DNA from: Channallabes apus
Lineage: Eukaryota; Chordata; Actinopteri; Siluriformes; Clariidae
Assembly: GCA_030522415.1 (NCBI GenBank)
Contig: CM060111.1
Coordinates: forward strand, 45,756,559-45,820,558
DNA: 64,000 nt
Direction of reading: 5' to 3'
Part shown: one piece after another, positions 33,690-45,001 of the stretch
Layout: every line of letters starts with the position of its first letter
Position numbering within the stretch: position 1 is the stretch's first letter
Translations under genes and position numbers: made by a program
Notes under the pieces: generated by a model
Databases searched by the model: none
The model's input: only the letters and a program-made list of their open reading frames with translations
Told to the model about the DNA's origin: nothing

Positions 33690-34189
33690 TGTCACGAGTC
33701 ACGGTCTGTCGGCCGTCTTTTTCCCACGCTGTCACTTCCCCACGCGCTCATGTTGTTGTCTAGCCGTCACGTGCGCTCTCACGCCCCCGTTTCCGCCCCT
33801 TCTGCTCACCTGTTTCCCATTCCCTACGCTGATTTCTCCAGTGATTTAAGCACGCACACTGCGCTGCTCAAATCGCTGGATTATCTTGTGTTTTCATGCC
33901 CCGATCTTCTCGCGTTTATTTTCCCTTGATCTCACGTTGCCAAGTTCGCTTTGTTTCTCGTTTTTCGCTTTCGGTTTCTCGTCTCTGATTTGTTTGCCTC
34001 GCCCTTTGATCTCCCGGTTTTGAATTAACGCTTCCTCTTTTGACCACGGCTCCCGCTTTACGATTTGGCTTAGACGCTCCGCTGACTGATCGCCCGGCAT
34101 TGACTTCCGCATTCCGACCACGCTCTCGCCTGACGTTGTGGCACGTCATCTGCACTTGGATTCACCTCGTTCCGTTCCGCTCCGTGACA
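33690..34189 (+). repeat. 5' LTR of the gypsy element
   Basis: Begins TGTCACGAG and ends CCGTGACA, so its ends form a 6-bp inverted repeat TGTCAC/GTGACA. Line-by-line comparison with 38430-38929 shows no difference. A TATA-like ATTTAAG sits at 33844-33850, and the inferred transcript start is about 33874. Confidence 0.96.
33844..33850 (+). promoter_or_regulatory. TATA-like box of the LTR promoter
   Basis: ATTTAAG lies about 25-30 bp upstream of the segment (33875-33884) that pairs with the primer site. In Tf1-type self-priming that segment is the very 5' end of the RNA. The position is thus consistent with a TATA box. Inference only. Confidence 0.5.
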
Positions 34190-34191
34190 GA

Positions 34192-34201
34192 ATAATCCAG
34201 C
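34192..34201 (+). promoter_or_regulatory. Self-priming primer-binding site
   Basis: ATAATCCAGC, 2 nt after the 5' LTR, is the exact reverse complement of GCTGGATTAT at 33875-33884 within the LTR. There is no TGG-starting tRNA site here. Tf1 and related elements prime reverse transcription by folding the RNA 5' end onto a PBS placed just like this. Confidence 0.75.
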
Positions 34202-34208
34202 CAGCGAA

Positions 34209-37200
34209 ATGAATCCAGCAGATATTGACCACATGAAATCGGCGCTGGAGAGTCAAGGTGCACTTCTCGGAGCTCACCAGCAGGAGCTGCTCAACACCAA
34301 GCAAACCCTTGCTGATGTTATTACCCAACTCCAACGGCTCCATCTCTCTCCGGCACAAAGTGGGGGTCCCTGCACGCAACGGGAACCACGACTGCCTGCC
34401 CCCCCCACCTATGAAGGAGATCCAGGCACCTGTCGCTCCTTTCTCTCTCAGTGCACGCTGATATTTGAGCTCCAGCCATCCACATTTCCCACTGAACGCT
34501 CCAAGGTCGCATACGTGATAACTCTCCTCTCAGGACGGGCTCGGGAATGGAGCACTGCACTCTGGGATGCTCATGACTCCTGTTGCACCAGCTACGAGCA
34601 CTTCGCTAAAGAGATGAGGAGGGTGTTTGATCGCTCATGTCATGGCAGGGAGGCAGGTCACAAGCTGTTAAAACTCCACCAAGGTTCACGTTCAGCCTAT
34701 GACTATGCCATCGATTTCCAGACCCTAGCTCTCTCCAGCGGGTGGAATGGTCGGGCCCTAAGTGACACCTTCTTCGAAGGCCTGACTGCGACGCTCCAGG
34801 ATACGTTAATCTCCCAAGAACTTCCTTCGTCGCTCCAAGATCTCATGGATTTGGCCGGCCGAGTAGATTCGCGCCTCCGCCTTGGAAAGGCAACCACACT
34901 CTCACCACCCAGAGACCGCCCACAACCTCGCTCCCCTCAAACTAATCCTCAAGAGAGACCCACGCGGCTGGACAGGACCCGCATTTCCCCTGAAGAACGT
35001 CGACGACGCAGAGTGGATGGTGCGTGTTTCTACTGTGGGAAATCATGTCATCAGCTCAAAGACTGTCCTGTAAAAAGGGAGCGTCTTCTAGTCCAGCTGG
35101 GAGGATTGGAGGGTGCGTCACCAGGAAGATCCCCAGATCAACGCCGCCTGTTTCCAGTTTTTCTCATCCATGAGCAACGGACCCATCTGGTGCAGGCACT
35201 GATTGATTCAGGTTCAGACCGCAACCTGATCAATGCGACTTCTGCCAAGACCCTAGGAATCCCCGCTCTACCCTTGGAGACCCACCTCAAGGTTCAGGCA
35301 CTCGACGGCAGCCCACTCCCATCTATCACACACAGAACTCCCCTCATCGGGCTAAAGGTCTCGGGCAACCATTTAGAACAAATTTCTCTGTTTATCATGG
35401 AGGGATCACATGCTACTGTTGTCCTGGGCCTGCCCTGGTTAACCCATCACAATCCTCAACTCGATTGGGTCAGGAACACAATCGTAGCCTGGAACCCGTC
35501 ATGCGCCACTTCCTGCCTACGAGCTGCAGCCACGTCCTGCCTCAGCCCTGCATCTGTGGATGAACCACCGGACCTCACCGCCGTCCCTTCAGAGTACCAT
35601 GATCTCAAGGAGGTCTTCAGTAAATCTCGTGCTGTCTCTCTGCCCCCCCACCGTCCATATGACTGCGCTATCGACCTGCTCCCAGGTACCACGCCCCCCA
35701 AGGGCCGCCTATATTCTTTGTCGCCCAGGGAGCGTGAAGCTATGAATCATTATATCTCGGAGTCCCTCGCGGCGGGGATCATTCGCCCCTCCTCCTCCCC
35801 GGCGGGAGCCGGCTTCTTCTTCGTGGGTAAAAAAGATGGGTCCCTTCGTCCATGCATCGATTATAGGGGCCTAAACCAGATCACAGTGAAGAACCGCTAT
35901 CCCCTTCCGTTAATGGCGACCGCCTTTGAACTCCTCCAGGAAGCAAAGATTTTTACCAAACTGGACCTACGCAACGCATATCACCTCGTCCGAGTCCGAG
36001 AGGGTGACGAATGGAAAACCGCTTTTAACACCCCAACAGGACACTATGAGTACCTGGTGGTTCCGTTTGGCCTGACCAACGCCCCAGCCGTCTTTCAGGC
36101 CCTCATCAATGATGTCTTCAGAGACTTTCTGAATTTATTTGTGTTTGTTTATCTGGACGATATTTTAATCTTCTCCCGAGACCTAGAAGAGCACCAACAT
36201 CATGTTCGACAGGTGCTACAAAGACTGTTAGAGAACAATCTTTTCGTCAAAGCAGAGAAGTGCGAATTTCACACAACAACCACCACTTTCCTGGGGTTCG
36301 TCATTGGCCCCTCAGGCATTGAAATGGAGCCTGCTAAACTACATGCAGTCACGAACTGGCCCACGCCCACCACAAGACCGGAACTTCAGAGATTCTTGGG
36401 TTTTGCCAACTTTTACCGTCGCTTCATCCGAGGCTACAGCTCCATTGCTGCCCCCTTAACAGCCCTGACTTCCACCAAGACACGTTTCTGTTGGGACATG
36501 AACTCTGAAAAAGCCTTCTCGGAACTCAAGAAACGGTTCACGTCTGCCCCAATCCTGACTATTCCAGATCCGTCACGCCAGTTTGTTGTGGAAGTCGATG
36601 CCTCCAGCACAGGGGTAGGAGGTGTCCTCTCCCAGAGAGCTGCACACGACAACAAGCTACACCCCTGCTCTTTCTTCTCTCACCGCTTAACGCCTGCTGA
36701 GGTGAATTATGGCATCGGTGATCGAGAACTGCTGGCCATCAAGCTGGCCCTAGAAGAATGGAGACACTGGTTAGAGGGGACGGAGACCCCATTTTTGGTC
36801 TGGACTGATCACAAGAACCTCGAATACGTGCAGAACGCCAAGAGGCTAAACTCTCGCCAGGCTCGGTGGTCACTGTTCTTCGCCAGATTCAACTTTGTCC
36901 TCTCATATCGTCCTGGGTCCAAGAATTCCAAGCCAGATGCACTCTCCAGACAATTCTCACCTACTCACGACTCCACTGCCAACGAAACCATCATTCCCCC
37001 GTCATGCTTGCTCGCAGCAGCTGAGCTTGATATCGAGACTAAGGTCCAGCAAGCCCTGTCTCAGGAACCCGGGCCAAGTAACGTGCCCCTTAATTGCCTG
37101 TTTGTTCCACTTCCTCTACGTTCTCAAGTTCTGGAATGGGCACACAGCTCCAAGCTCTCCTGTCATCCTGGCTCAGCTCGAACCCTGTCTCAAGTCCGAC

Positions 37201-38417
37201 AACGTTTCTGGTGGCCCACGGTCAAGGAAGACACCTTCAGCTTCGTGGCAGCCTGTGACACCTGTGCTAGATGCAAACACACCAACACCGCGCCGGCAGG
37301 CCGCCTCAGACCATTACCTATCCCATCTCGTCCATGGTCCAACATTGCCCTGGACTTTGTCACAGGGTTACCTTCCTCCAACGGCCACTCATGCATCATG
37401 ACTGTGGTGGATCGGTTCTCTAAGGCCGCCCATTTCATTCCGCTACCCAAGCTTCCATCCGCCAAGGAAACCACTGATCTCATGATAACGCACGTTTTCA
37501 GGCTGCATGGTCTTCCCAATGACATCGTATCCGACCGTGGGCCCCAATTCACATCACAATTTTGGAAGGCATTCTGCAGACTCATTGGAGCCACCCCCAG
37601 TCTGTCCTCAGGCTTTCACCCTCAGTCCAACGGGCAGACCGAAAGAAAGAACCAGTCCCTCGAAGTAGCCTTAAGGTGCATGGCCTCCCGAGATGTCGCC
37701 TCCTGGAGCAAGTTTCTGCCATGGGTGGAATACGCCCACAACTCCCAAGTATCGTCATCTACTGGTTTGTCTCCATTCCAGTGCTGCCTGGGCTATCAAC
37801 CACCCTTATTCCCATCTCAGGAGGAGGAGGTCAGTGTCCCATCCGTCCAAGCTTTTGTCAGGCGATGCAGAAAGACCTGGCTGCAAGCGAGGCGAACGCT
37901 GTTACGGGCCGGCAGAAGATATAAGACACAGGCCGACCGCAGACGCTCTCAGGCTCCCAAGTACAGGGTGGGGCAGAGAGTCATGCTTGCCGCCAGAGAT
38001 ATCCCCCTAAAGACCACCTGCCGCAAGCTTTCCCCTCGTTACCTCGGCCCCTTCACGATTACCAAGATCATCAATCCATGCGCTGTCAAACTCTTACTCC
38101 CCTCAACCATGCGAAGAATAAACCCCACGTTCCACGTATCCCAGCTACGCTGTCTTGCCTCAAGCCCATTAAGTCCCCCCACCCACCCTCTGCCTCCTCC
38201 CCGTATCATTGATGGCGGTGAAGCCTACACCGTCCGCCGCCTCCTGAAAGCTCGCCGCCGAGGTAGAGGCATTCAGTACCTGGTGGACTGGGAAGGCTAT
38301 GGCCCTGAGGAGAGAAGCTGGATCCCCGCCAAGTTCATCCTAGACCCCAAGGTAATCTCTGACTTTCAGAAACGCTTCCCTGAGGCTCCCCGTCCTAACG
38401 CCCAGAGGCGTTCGTAA
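34209..38417 (+). CDS. Gag-Pol polyprotein of the gypsy element (1402 aa)
   Basis: One uninterrupted frame encodes, in order: a Gag capsid-like region (about 1-260); a CCHC zinc knuckle ([14 protein letters not shown], from residue 273); an aspartic protease with DSGS at 333; a reverse transcriptase with YLDD at 648-651; RNase H with a catalytic-type Asp at about 797; an integrase with an HHCC zinc finger (about 977-1020) and a D-D-35-E triad at D1049, D1109 and E1145; and a C-terminal chromodomain (about 1338-1385), which in chromoviruses binds modified histones and guides insertion. The start ATG is 7 nt after the primer site. No frameshift separates gag from pol. All catalytic motifs look intact, so the copy may encode working proteins; activity is inference. 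Confidence 0.96.
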   Translation: MNPADIDHMKSALESQGALLGAHQQELLNTKQTLADVITQLQRLHLSPAQSGGPCTQREPRLPAPPTYEGDPGTCRSFLSQCTLIFELQPSTFPTERSKVAYVITLLSGRAREWSTALWDAHDSCCTSYEHFAKEMRRVFDRSCHGREAGHKLLKLHQGSRSAYDYAIDFQTLALSSGWNGRALSDTFFEGLTATLQDTLISQELPSSLQDLMDLAGRVDSRLRLGKATTLSPPRDRPQPRSPQTNPQERPTRLDRTRISPEERRRRRVDGACFYCGKSCHQLKDCPVKRERLLVQLGGLEGASPGRSPDQRRLFPVFLIHEQRTHLVQALIDSGSDRNLINATSAKTLGIPALPLETHLKVQALDGSPLPSITHRTPLIGLKVSGNHLEQISLFIMEGSHATVVLGLPWLTHHNPQLDWVRNTIVAWNPSCATSCLRAAATSCLSPASVDEPPDLTAVPSEYHDLKEVFSKSRAVSLPPHRPYDCAIDLLPGTTPPKGRLYSLSPREREAMNHYISESLAAGIIRPSSSPAGAGFFFVGKKDGSLRPCIDYRGLNQITVKNRYPLPLMATAFELLQEAKIFTKLDLRNAYHLVRVREGDEWKTAFNTPTGHYEYLVVPFGLTNAPAVFQALINDVFRDFLNLFVFVYLDDILIFSRDLEEHQHHVRQVLQRLLENNLFVKAEKCEFHTTTTTFLGFVIGPSGIEMEPAKLHAVTNWPTPTTRPELQRFLGFANFYRRFIRGYSSIAAPLTALTSTKTRFCWDMNSEKAFSELKKRFTSAPILTIPDPSRQFVVEVDASSTGVGGVLSQRAAHDNKLHPCSFFSHRLTPAEVNYGIGDRELLAIKLALEEWRHWLEGTETPFLVWTDHKNLEYVQNAKRLNSRQARWSLFFARFNFVLSYRPGSKNSKPDALSRQFSPTHDSTANETIIPPSCLLAAAELDIETKVQQALSQEPGPSNVPLNCLFVPLPLRSQVLEWAHSSKLSCHPGSARTLSQVRQRFWWPTVKEDTFSFVAACDTCARCKHTNTAPAGRLRPLPIPSRPWSNIALDFVTGLPSSNGHSCIMTVVDRFSKAAHFIPLPKLPSAKETTDLMITHVFRLHGLPNDIVSDRGPQFTSQFWKAFCRLIGATPSLSSGFHPQSNGQTERKNQSLEVALRCMASRDVASWSKFLPWVEYAHNSQVSSSTGLSPFQCCLGYQPPLFPSQEEEVSVPSVQAFVRRCRKTWLQARRTLLRAGRRYKTQADRRRSQAPKYRVGQRVMLAARDIPLKTTCRKLSPRYLGPFTITKIINPCAVKLLLPSTMRRINPTFHVSQLRCLASSPLSPPTHPLPPPRIIDGGEAYTVRRLLKARRRGRGIQYLVDWEGYGPEERSWIPAKFILDPKVISDFQKRFPEAPRPNAQRRS

Positions 38418-38427
38418 GGGGGGGGGT
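38416..38427 (+). promoter_or_regulatory. Polypurine tract of the gypsy element
   Basis: AAGGGGGGGGG overlaps the Gag-Pol stop codon and precedes TACT and the 3' LTR. This is where plus-strand DNA synthesis would start. Confidence 0.75.
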
Positions 38428-38429
38428 AC

Positions 38430-38929
38430 TGTCACGAGTCACGGTCTGTCGGCCGTCTTTTTCCCACGCTGTCACTTCCCCACGCGCTCATGTTGTTGTC
38501 TAGCCGTCACGTGCGCTCTCACGCCCCCGTTTCCGCCCCTTCTGCTCACCTGTTTCCCATTCCCTACGCTGATTTCTCCAGTGATTTAAGCACGCACACT
38601 GCGCTGCTCAAATCGCTGGATTATCTTGTGTTTTCATGCCCCGATCTTCTCGCGTTTATTTTCCCTTGATCTCACGTTGCCAAGTTCGCTTTGTTTCTCG
38701 TTTTTCGCTTTCGGTTTCTCGTCTCTGATTTGTTTGCCTCGCCCTTTGATCTCCCGGTTTTGAATTAACGCTTCCTCTTTTGACCACGGCTCCCGCTTTA
38801 CGATTTGGCTTAGACGCTCCGCTGACTGATCGCCCGGCATTGACTTCCGCATTCCGACCACGCTCTCGCCTGACGTTGTGGCACGTCATCTGCACTTGGA
38901 TTCACCTCGTTCCGTTCCGCTCCGTGACA
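38430..38929 (+). repeat. 3' LTR of the gypsy element
   Basis: Identical over 500 bp to the 5' LTR as far as visual comparison shows. Confidence 0.96.
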
Positions 38930-39088
38930 GTGGGAGGAAACCGGAGTACCCGGAGGAAACCCACCAAGCACGGGGAGAACATGCAAACTCCATGCACACA
39001 GAGATGGGATTCGAGCCTGGCCGGGGAATCGAACCCAGACCCTGGAGGTGCAAGGCGACAGTGCTAACCACTACACCACCGTGCCGCC
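38930..39088 (-). repeat. SINE, right half (with TSD 38930-38934)
   Basis: Starts with the duplicated GTGGG, then AGGAAACCGGAGTACCCGG and the B-box complement GGGGAATCGAACCC, ending ACCACCGTGCCGCC. It completes the SINE begun at 33456. Confidence 0.93.
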
Positions 39089-40431
39089 ACGTGTGTTAAT
39101 AAGTATGTGTTAATAAGTGTGTGTTATAGCTGAAAAAAAAAAACGTGCTTAAACAGGATGTTTACATTAATTTCAGCTGCATTTATTTGCCTTGGTTAAA
39201 AATACATCTTTTATAATGAAGTAATCTTGAACCCGGAGCTCCGTCTGTCGGCTCTCAGCTCTCATGATTAAACACCGTTTAATTTATTGCTATTAATTAA
39301 CGAGCAAAAAAGAAAAACGAGCTGTATACGAGGGCAGTGGAAGGCGATTTAACGCTGTAAATGAATTCTGTGTTTAACACTGATTAAACTTTATTAGACA
39401 GTAATATAGAATTAATGCAAACTTTAGCCCCGTGTTTAACTTCATGGCAATAAGATTTATATTTACACCTAATTAATGCTTCAGTTCTATCCAATTAATA
39501 CCCAGAGTTGTGTTTATGTAAATAGCGGATGCACATTTTAACTTTCCTTGGTTTGTACAGAACTTTAACAAACTTAACGAGCTCAAGACCAAACAAGTCT
39601 AAAGCTGTGTTAGCATCATGCTAGTTGTTATCTCCATAAGAAGTTTAGTTCCTGCTGTAATTACAATATTAAAGCGCGCAGGATGTTAGCTAGCTGTTTT
39701 TTAATCGCTAATCCTATGCTAGCTTGGCTTAAATGGCATAATAGGCTAATAGAGTACTGTACAACACACCTGTATTGAGTTCAACCATGAAGAGTAGCAT
39801 GGCTAATAATGCTAACCACTAATTAAATACTTGTATTATTATTGCTAATGCTATCATGCTAACCAGTCTATTAAGATTTGATAAAGAAAAGCTAGCTGTG
39901 ATGTTACATGTTCAACACAGATTAAAAAATGGAGTTAGATTGGGAGCTGAACAAACACACACACACACACTCACACACACACACACACACCGCTCAGAGT
40001 TTAGCATCGCTAATATGGCTAATGTCTAATTAAATAATTTTATGATTATCACTAGAAAACTCTAAGCAGGTCAGGGCAGGACGATCGCTGGCTGGTCAGA
40101 TATAAAGACAAAGCTCCGCCCCTTTTTTACCCACAGCTCCCTGGCGCTCGGCCCTGACGTCATACAGCGAGACTCGGATTTTAGTGAAAAACAAAAATAA
40201 AAATCCTTTTAGTTTGAGTGTTTAAGAAACTTTCTGGCTCTCAGCACTAACAGTGACATTTGACGTAGCGTCGTGTCAGAAAACTGCGAGACGGCGACTA
40301 ATCAAAGTCAGAGCGGCGGCGGAGAGGAAGGAGTGAGGGATAAGAGGCGCTGCAGATGGATTACAGAGGAGAGCCTTCACACACACTGTACTGCTCCATG
40401 GGCTAAAGCAATGATGATGATGATGATGATG

Positions 40432-40464
<33 letters not shown>

Positions 40465-40601
40465 TTGGCTGCTGCTCTCTTAATGATGTCATACAATTTT
40501 ATAACTTTTAATTCTCAGCCTTTCTATTAAAGATATTAAATAAAAAAGATATGTGTGTAATTCTAAAAGAAACAGCATTTAAATGACTGTTTATAATGTT
40601 T
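39089..40601. other. Repeat-poor AT-rich intergenic block
   Basis: Holds CA runs at about 39954-39990, an ATG triplet run near 40412-40430 and TG at about 40433-40461. Words such as GCTAGC and TTAGC are frequent at 39600-40030. No gene recognised. Confidence 0.45.
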
Positions 40602-40980
40602 TATTCATTCATTCATTCATCTTCAATACCGCTCAATCCTGTGTTCAGGGTCGCGGGGGCGGAGCCTATCCCAGGAGACTTCGGGCACTAGGCGGGGTAC
40701 ACCCTGGACAGGGTGCCAATCCATCGCAGGGCACACACACATACACACACTCACACACCCAATCACACACTACGGGCAATTTAGGAACGCCAATTAGCCT
40801 AACCTGCATATCTTTGGACTGTGGGAGGAAACCGGAGTACCCGGAGGAAACCCACCAAGCACGGGGAGAACATGCAAACTCCATGCACACAGAGACGGGA
40901 ATCGAACCTGGCCGGGGAATCGAACCCAGACCCTGGAGGTACAAGGCGACAGTGCTAACCACTACACCACCGTGCCACCT
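40602..40980 (-). repeat. tRNA-derived SINE, full-length, - strand
   Basis: The best reference copy here: an (ATTC)n tail at the left, an uninterrupted GACTGTGGGAGGAAACC junction at about 40818, a duplicated GGGAATCGAACC B-box complement, and ACCACCGTGCCACC at the right end. Length about 379 bp. Confidence 0.92.
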
Positions 40981-41751
40981 AATGATTTATTATAAGTTAT
41001 TAATACACAGGCTTTATGTCTACTATTATTATTATTATTATTATCACTATTACTATTATTATTATATTCTTCTTATTATTATTCTAAATAAATTTTAGTA
41101 AATTATTTTCATGATTAAATAATAAAATAAAAGTTCTCCAGAGTGCTTTAGGTTATGCAGTACTGTATGTTGAATGAATGCTTCATGGCCGTTGTTAGCC
41201 GTGTTCTGCGCGGGGAGATTCCGCATGTGCTCGTCTTCACGCTCTGGCGTTTCCCCCTGATGGAATTTAAATGGTGGTCACATATTGCTTCAATTACCTC
41301 TAAATTCACTGGCGGTGTGTGTGTTCAAAGAGCCGAGCAGAACAAAGATGAAAGCCAGGAGAGGAACACGAAGACTCCCTCTAGTTAAGAGAAGTCTTAT
41401 CTGAGTAAACCTTGTTCAAAGTTCTCCCGAAATGACGTTCTATTAACGGGCGAGAACTTCACCTGCAGCAGGACGACTTTGAAGACGAGTCTCCGAGGCC
41501 GCGGGAAAAAAGCCGAGCAATTCAATCCCATAAACGCTCATTTTCTTCTCCGGCTTTGATCTGTCAGTTAACAAGGGGTAGATTTATCATTTTTGAAAAG
41601 TGAGCTCATGGGCCGCAGACGTTGAGTAAGGTCATGTGAAGGTCATTCTCATGATCTGTACACACGGTGAAGGTCGTGACCCAAATGCAATCAAAGACAA
41701 ACGTTTTGCTAATGATCTGATCAGTGGTTCAGCGCTTTGCTGTCAGTCCTG
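40981..41751. other. Intergenic sequence with (ATT)n
   Basis: (TATTAT)n at about 41021-41080. Nothing else recognised. Confidence 0.45.
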
Positions 41752-41910
41752 TGCTGTGATTGGTCAGAAGGTGTTGATGAATTCTCTATAACAGCAGCTT
41801 TGACAGTAGAGATGGGTTAAATCAACGCGCTCCATTTAACATCGTTACTATAGCAACGACTCATTCACAGGGACGTGCTGCTCGAGGAAAATAATCAACT
41901 CTGCTAATGA
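41752..41910. repeat. Unnamed interspersed repeat, copy 2
   Basis: Counterpart of 5001-5160: GTGATTGGTCAGAAGGTGTT, TATAACAGCAGCTTTGACAG, TTACTATAGCAACGACTCA, CACAGGGACGTG. Confidence 0.65.
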
Positions 41911-41950
41911 GTAACAGATTCATAGTGAGTCACTCTAGAAATTATATAAC

Positions 41951-41991
<41 letters not shown>

Positions 41992-42091
41992 AGTGCTGAC
42001 AACAGAGTCACTTTTGTTTGAGTAAAGAAATTCAATTAAACATGAAGATGGAGTTTGTGGAAGAACAAAAAAGAACCAAAGTATGTTTGTA

Positions 42092-42168
<77 letters not shown>

Positions 42169-42599
42169 TGAATGTTATCATGCCCATGCATGCGCCTTAG
42201 AGAATAAATCCATGTTCCCCCTTTGATATAGAATCTGTAGCAAAACAGAAACTCTGACTTTCTTGTTTCCGATAAAAAAGTTTTATTTATTTGTTCGGTT
42301 GTTTCTTTGCTTATTTTAGTGGTGAAACAAAGTGCACTTGTTTGACACAAATATCAGCTATTAAACCAAACTTTACTACAGAGACTTCACTTAAATCAAG
42401 ACAGCGGCTTTTACTGTATTGCTTGGATTCCATCAAGGTAAAACAGTTCCTCAGGAGAGCCGGAGTCATGATCAGACTGTGTGCTCCATGTGTAAAACAC
42501 CGGCCTCCCAGGAACTCCTTTAACGGACCAAACATGTGGGAATGTCTTAGAGTGAAGTCAGGTCTGTACAGGGGATGTGGAGGACGATAACTACCAGAA
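41911..42599. other. Intergenic sequence with CA and TG arrays
   Basis: CA at about 41950-41989 and TG at 42095-42164. The rest shows no gene. Confidence 0.6.
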
Positions 42600-43477
42600 A
42601 GGTGTACTGCGGTGTGATGGTGTTGGGTCTGATGTTGTTGTTGGATGTGATGATGTTTGGATGTGATGGTGTTTGGGTGTGGTGGTGTTGTCCCAGGTGT
42701 AATGTTGTTGGATGTGATGGTGTTGGGGGATGATGGTGTTTGGGTGTGGTGATGTTGGGGTGTGATGGTGTTTGGGTGTGTGATGGTGTTGGGGTGTGGT
42801 GGTGTTGGGTGTGATGGTGTTTGGGTGTGGTGGTGTTTGGGTGTGGTGGTGTTTGGGTGTGGTGGTGTTTGGGTGTGGTGGTGTTTGGGTGTGGTGGTGT
42901 TGGATGTGTGATGGTGTTTGGGTGTGGTGGTGTTGGATGTGTGATGGTGTTGGGTGTGATGGTGTTTGGGTGTGGTGGTGTTTGGGTGTGATGGTGTTTG
43001 GGTGTGGTGGTGTTGGGTGTGATGGTGTTTGGGTGTGGTGGTGTTGGGGTGTGATGGTGTTTGGGTGTGTGATGGTGTTTGGGTGTGGTGGTGTTGGATG
43101 TGTGGTGGTGTTTGGGTGTGATAGTGTTGGATGTGTGATGGTGTTTGGGTGTGGTGGTGTTTGGATGTGGTGGTGTTGGGGGATGGTGGTGTTTGGGTGT
43201 GGTGGTGTTGGATGTGTGATGGTGTTTGCGTGTGGTGGTGTTTGGATGTGACTATGTTGGGTGTGATGATGTTTGGGTGTGATAGTGTTGGATGTGTGAT
43301 GGTGTTTGGGTGTGGTGGTGTTTGGATGTGGTGGTGTTGGGGGATGGTGGTGTTTGGGTGTGGTGGTGTTTGGGTGTGTGATGGTGTTGGGGTGTGGTGG
43401 TGTTTGGGTGTGTGATGGTGTTGGGTGTGGTGGTGTTTGGGTGTGGTAGTGTTGGATGTGTGATGGTGTTGGGTGTG
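42600..43477. repeat. GT/G-rich minisatellite
   Basis: About 880 bp built from GGTGTTTGGGTGTGGT and GGTGTTGGATGTGTGAT units, with GGTGTTGGGGTGTGAT variants. Extremely strand-asymmetric: G and T on the + strand with hardly any C. A Val/Cys/Gly-rich open frame across it is a repeat artefact. Confidence 0.93.
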
Positions 43478-43667
43478 AAGAGGTAATAGAGCTTAGTGTA
43501 TCTGTGTTGTTATAATGTGTTATAACAGAGTGTATAAAGAGCAGCGGTATGAGTTTAAAAAATAATCAATTTCTTATTCAGTTATGCTGCAGTAACGGAG
43601 CCGTTGTTCATTCTCTCATAATCACACTGATGTGTTTCTAACCTGCAGTGTTCCCTCTTGTGCACGT

Positions 43668-43731
<64 letters not shown>

Positions 43732-43992
43732 TTTATTGATGGAGTGAAAGCTGAAGGCTTTGAACAGTCATGCATTTAAAGTGAGCTCATTAATCCGAGA
43801 AAGTGACAGGCAGAACCACACTTGGGAGAATGTTAAAGAGAAAACACACACACGCACACACACACACACACACACACACCCCACACAGAAAGCTTTTCTC
43901 ATGAACAAATGACAGATTTTTTAAACAATGTTGTCACCATTTAATTCATCACATTTTAAACATCAATAAATCATAAATTCACTTTCTCAACC

Positions 43993-44057
<65 letters not shown>

Positions 44058-44194
44058 ACTGTATGCACAGATCTATTCATTTATTTCCTTTATTCATTTT
44101 ATTTTATGGATGAAAGTTGTGTTGAAGTTGAGTAATAGCGCAGCTACAGTCAGAGAACTCAAACACACCGAAATAAAAAATTTTTAACAGCAAC

Positions 44195-44230
<36 letters not shown>

Positions 44231-44404
44231 CGAACCTTCTGTTCAAATATAAAAGAAACATCATTAAAAAGTTTTTCTTTTAAAACAAAATCAGCTTTCC
44301 CTTCTTAAATCCTCAAACAGTTGCTGTTCCATTTCCCAGCTCTAGAACCTTGAAACACTCAAAGAACACTTAGGAACATTTCTTTAGTGGACCAGGATTG
44401 TAAG
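43478..44404. other. Intergenic sequence with CA and GA arrays
   Basis: CA arrays at about 43672-43728, 43846-43880 and 44001-44052, and GA at about 44198-44228. No gene found. Confidence 0.6.
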
Positions 44405-44410
44405 AGCCTG

Positions 44411-44491
44411 ATATATACAACAAAAGTGTTGTTATATACGTAAGCTACCCGTAAGCAGATATACAACAAAAGTGTTGTTATATGCGTAAGA
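44411..44491. repeat. Tandem duplication of a small palindrome
   Basis: ATATACAACAAAAGTGTTGT, then TATATACGTAAG, occurs twice (about 44413-44446 and 44459-44491) with a 12-bp spacer. Each copy can form a short stem of TATACAACA with TGTTGTTATA. Confidence 0.8.
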
Positions 44492-45001
44492 AATTTATTA
44501 GATGCAGCAACTGGTGTCTGTAATCACAGTGGATTTACTCAAGACGACTGTATGAAGTGTTGATTCTTTGATGCTGACAAAATAAACTACAAGAGACAAA
44601 GAGATCGGACTTCTGTCGTGTGAGTGAAACTTCAAACCAGAGCTACAGTACGCGTCAAAACTAGTGAAATAATATGTCCGCATCTACAAGGATGTTCTAT
44701 CACCCTAAAGCATCCTCTATGGACGGGGTCTCAAGCAGAACCACTGCAAATAGCAAGGAACATTTCAGGAACCTCATGAGGATGATAGATTAAAGGTAAG
44801 GATTTATATTCTGCAGAACTGTAGAATAGAGGTTTTCCCATCAGCAAGGCAGAGAACCAAGGACCAGGAACCACTGGAGAACGTATCCTATAAAGAGTTC
44901 TGAACATGCGCAGTGTTTGGGGATTTTTAGGAAAACTGTTGAAGGATATCTGAATACAGGGTTCTTCAAGCATCCATGGTTTTTAGATGTTCTACTTACT
45001 A
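44492..45001. other. Intergenic sequence
   Basis: Many GAACC/GGTTC words but no defined element. Confidence 0.4.

Larger units (their letters stand above)
33690..38929 (+). mobile_element. Complete chromodomain Ty3/gypsy retrotransposon
   Basis: A 5240-bp element with 500-bp LTRs at both ends, 5-bp target duplications, a self-complementary primer site, one intact Gag-Pol frame (34209-38417), a poly-G polypurine tract and a C-terminal chromodomain. It belongs with the chromoviruses related to fish sushi-like elements, judging from the domain order and priming mode. It landed in a SINE. Confidence 0.97.

Noticed and set aside
33894..34155. Minus-strand basic frames inside the LTRs
   Set aside because: Present identically in both LTRs, opposite to transcription, with no known domain.
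35456..37924. Other frames within Gag-Pol
   Set aside because: Shadow frames of the intact 1402-codon polyprotein.
42796..43415. A 151-residue Val/Cys/Gly-rich frame
   Set aside because: The repeat unit keeps the frame open; it has no start context, splice evidence or known domain.
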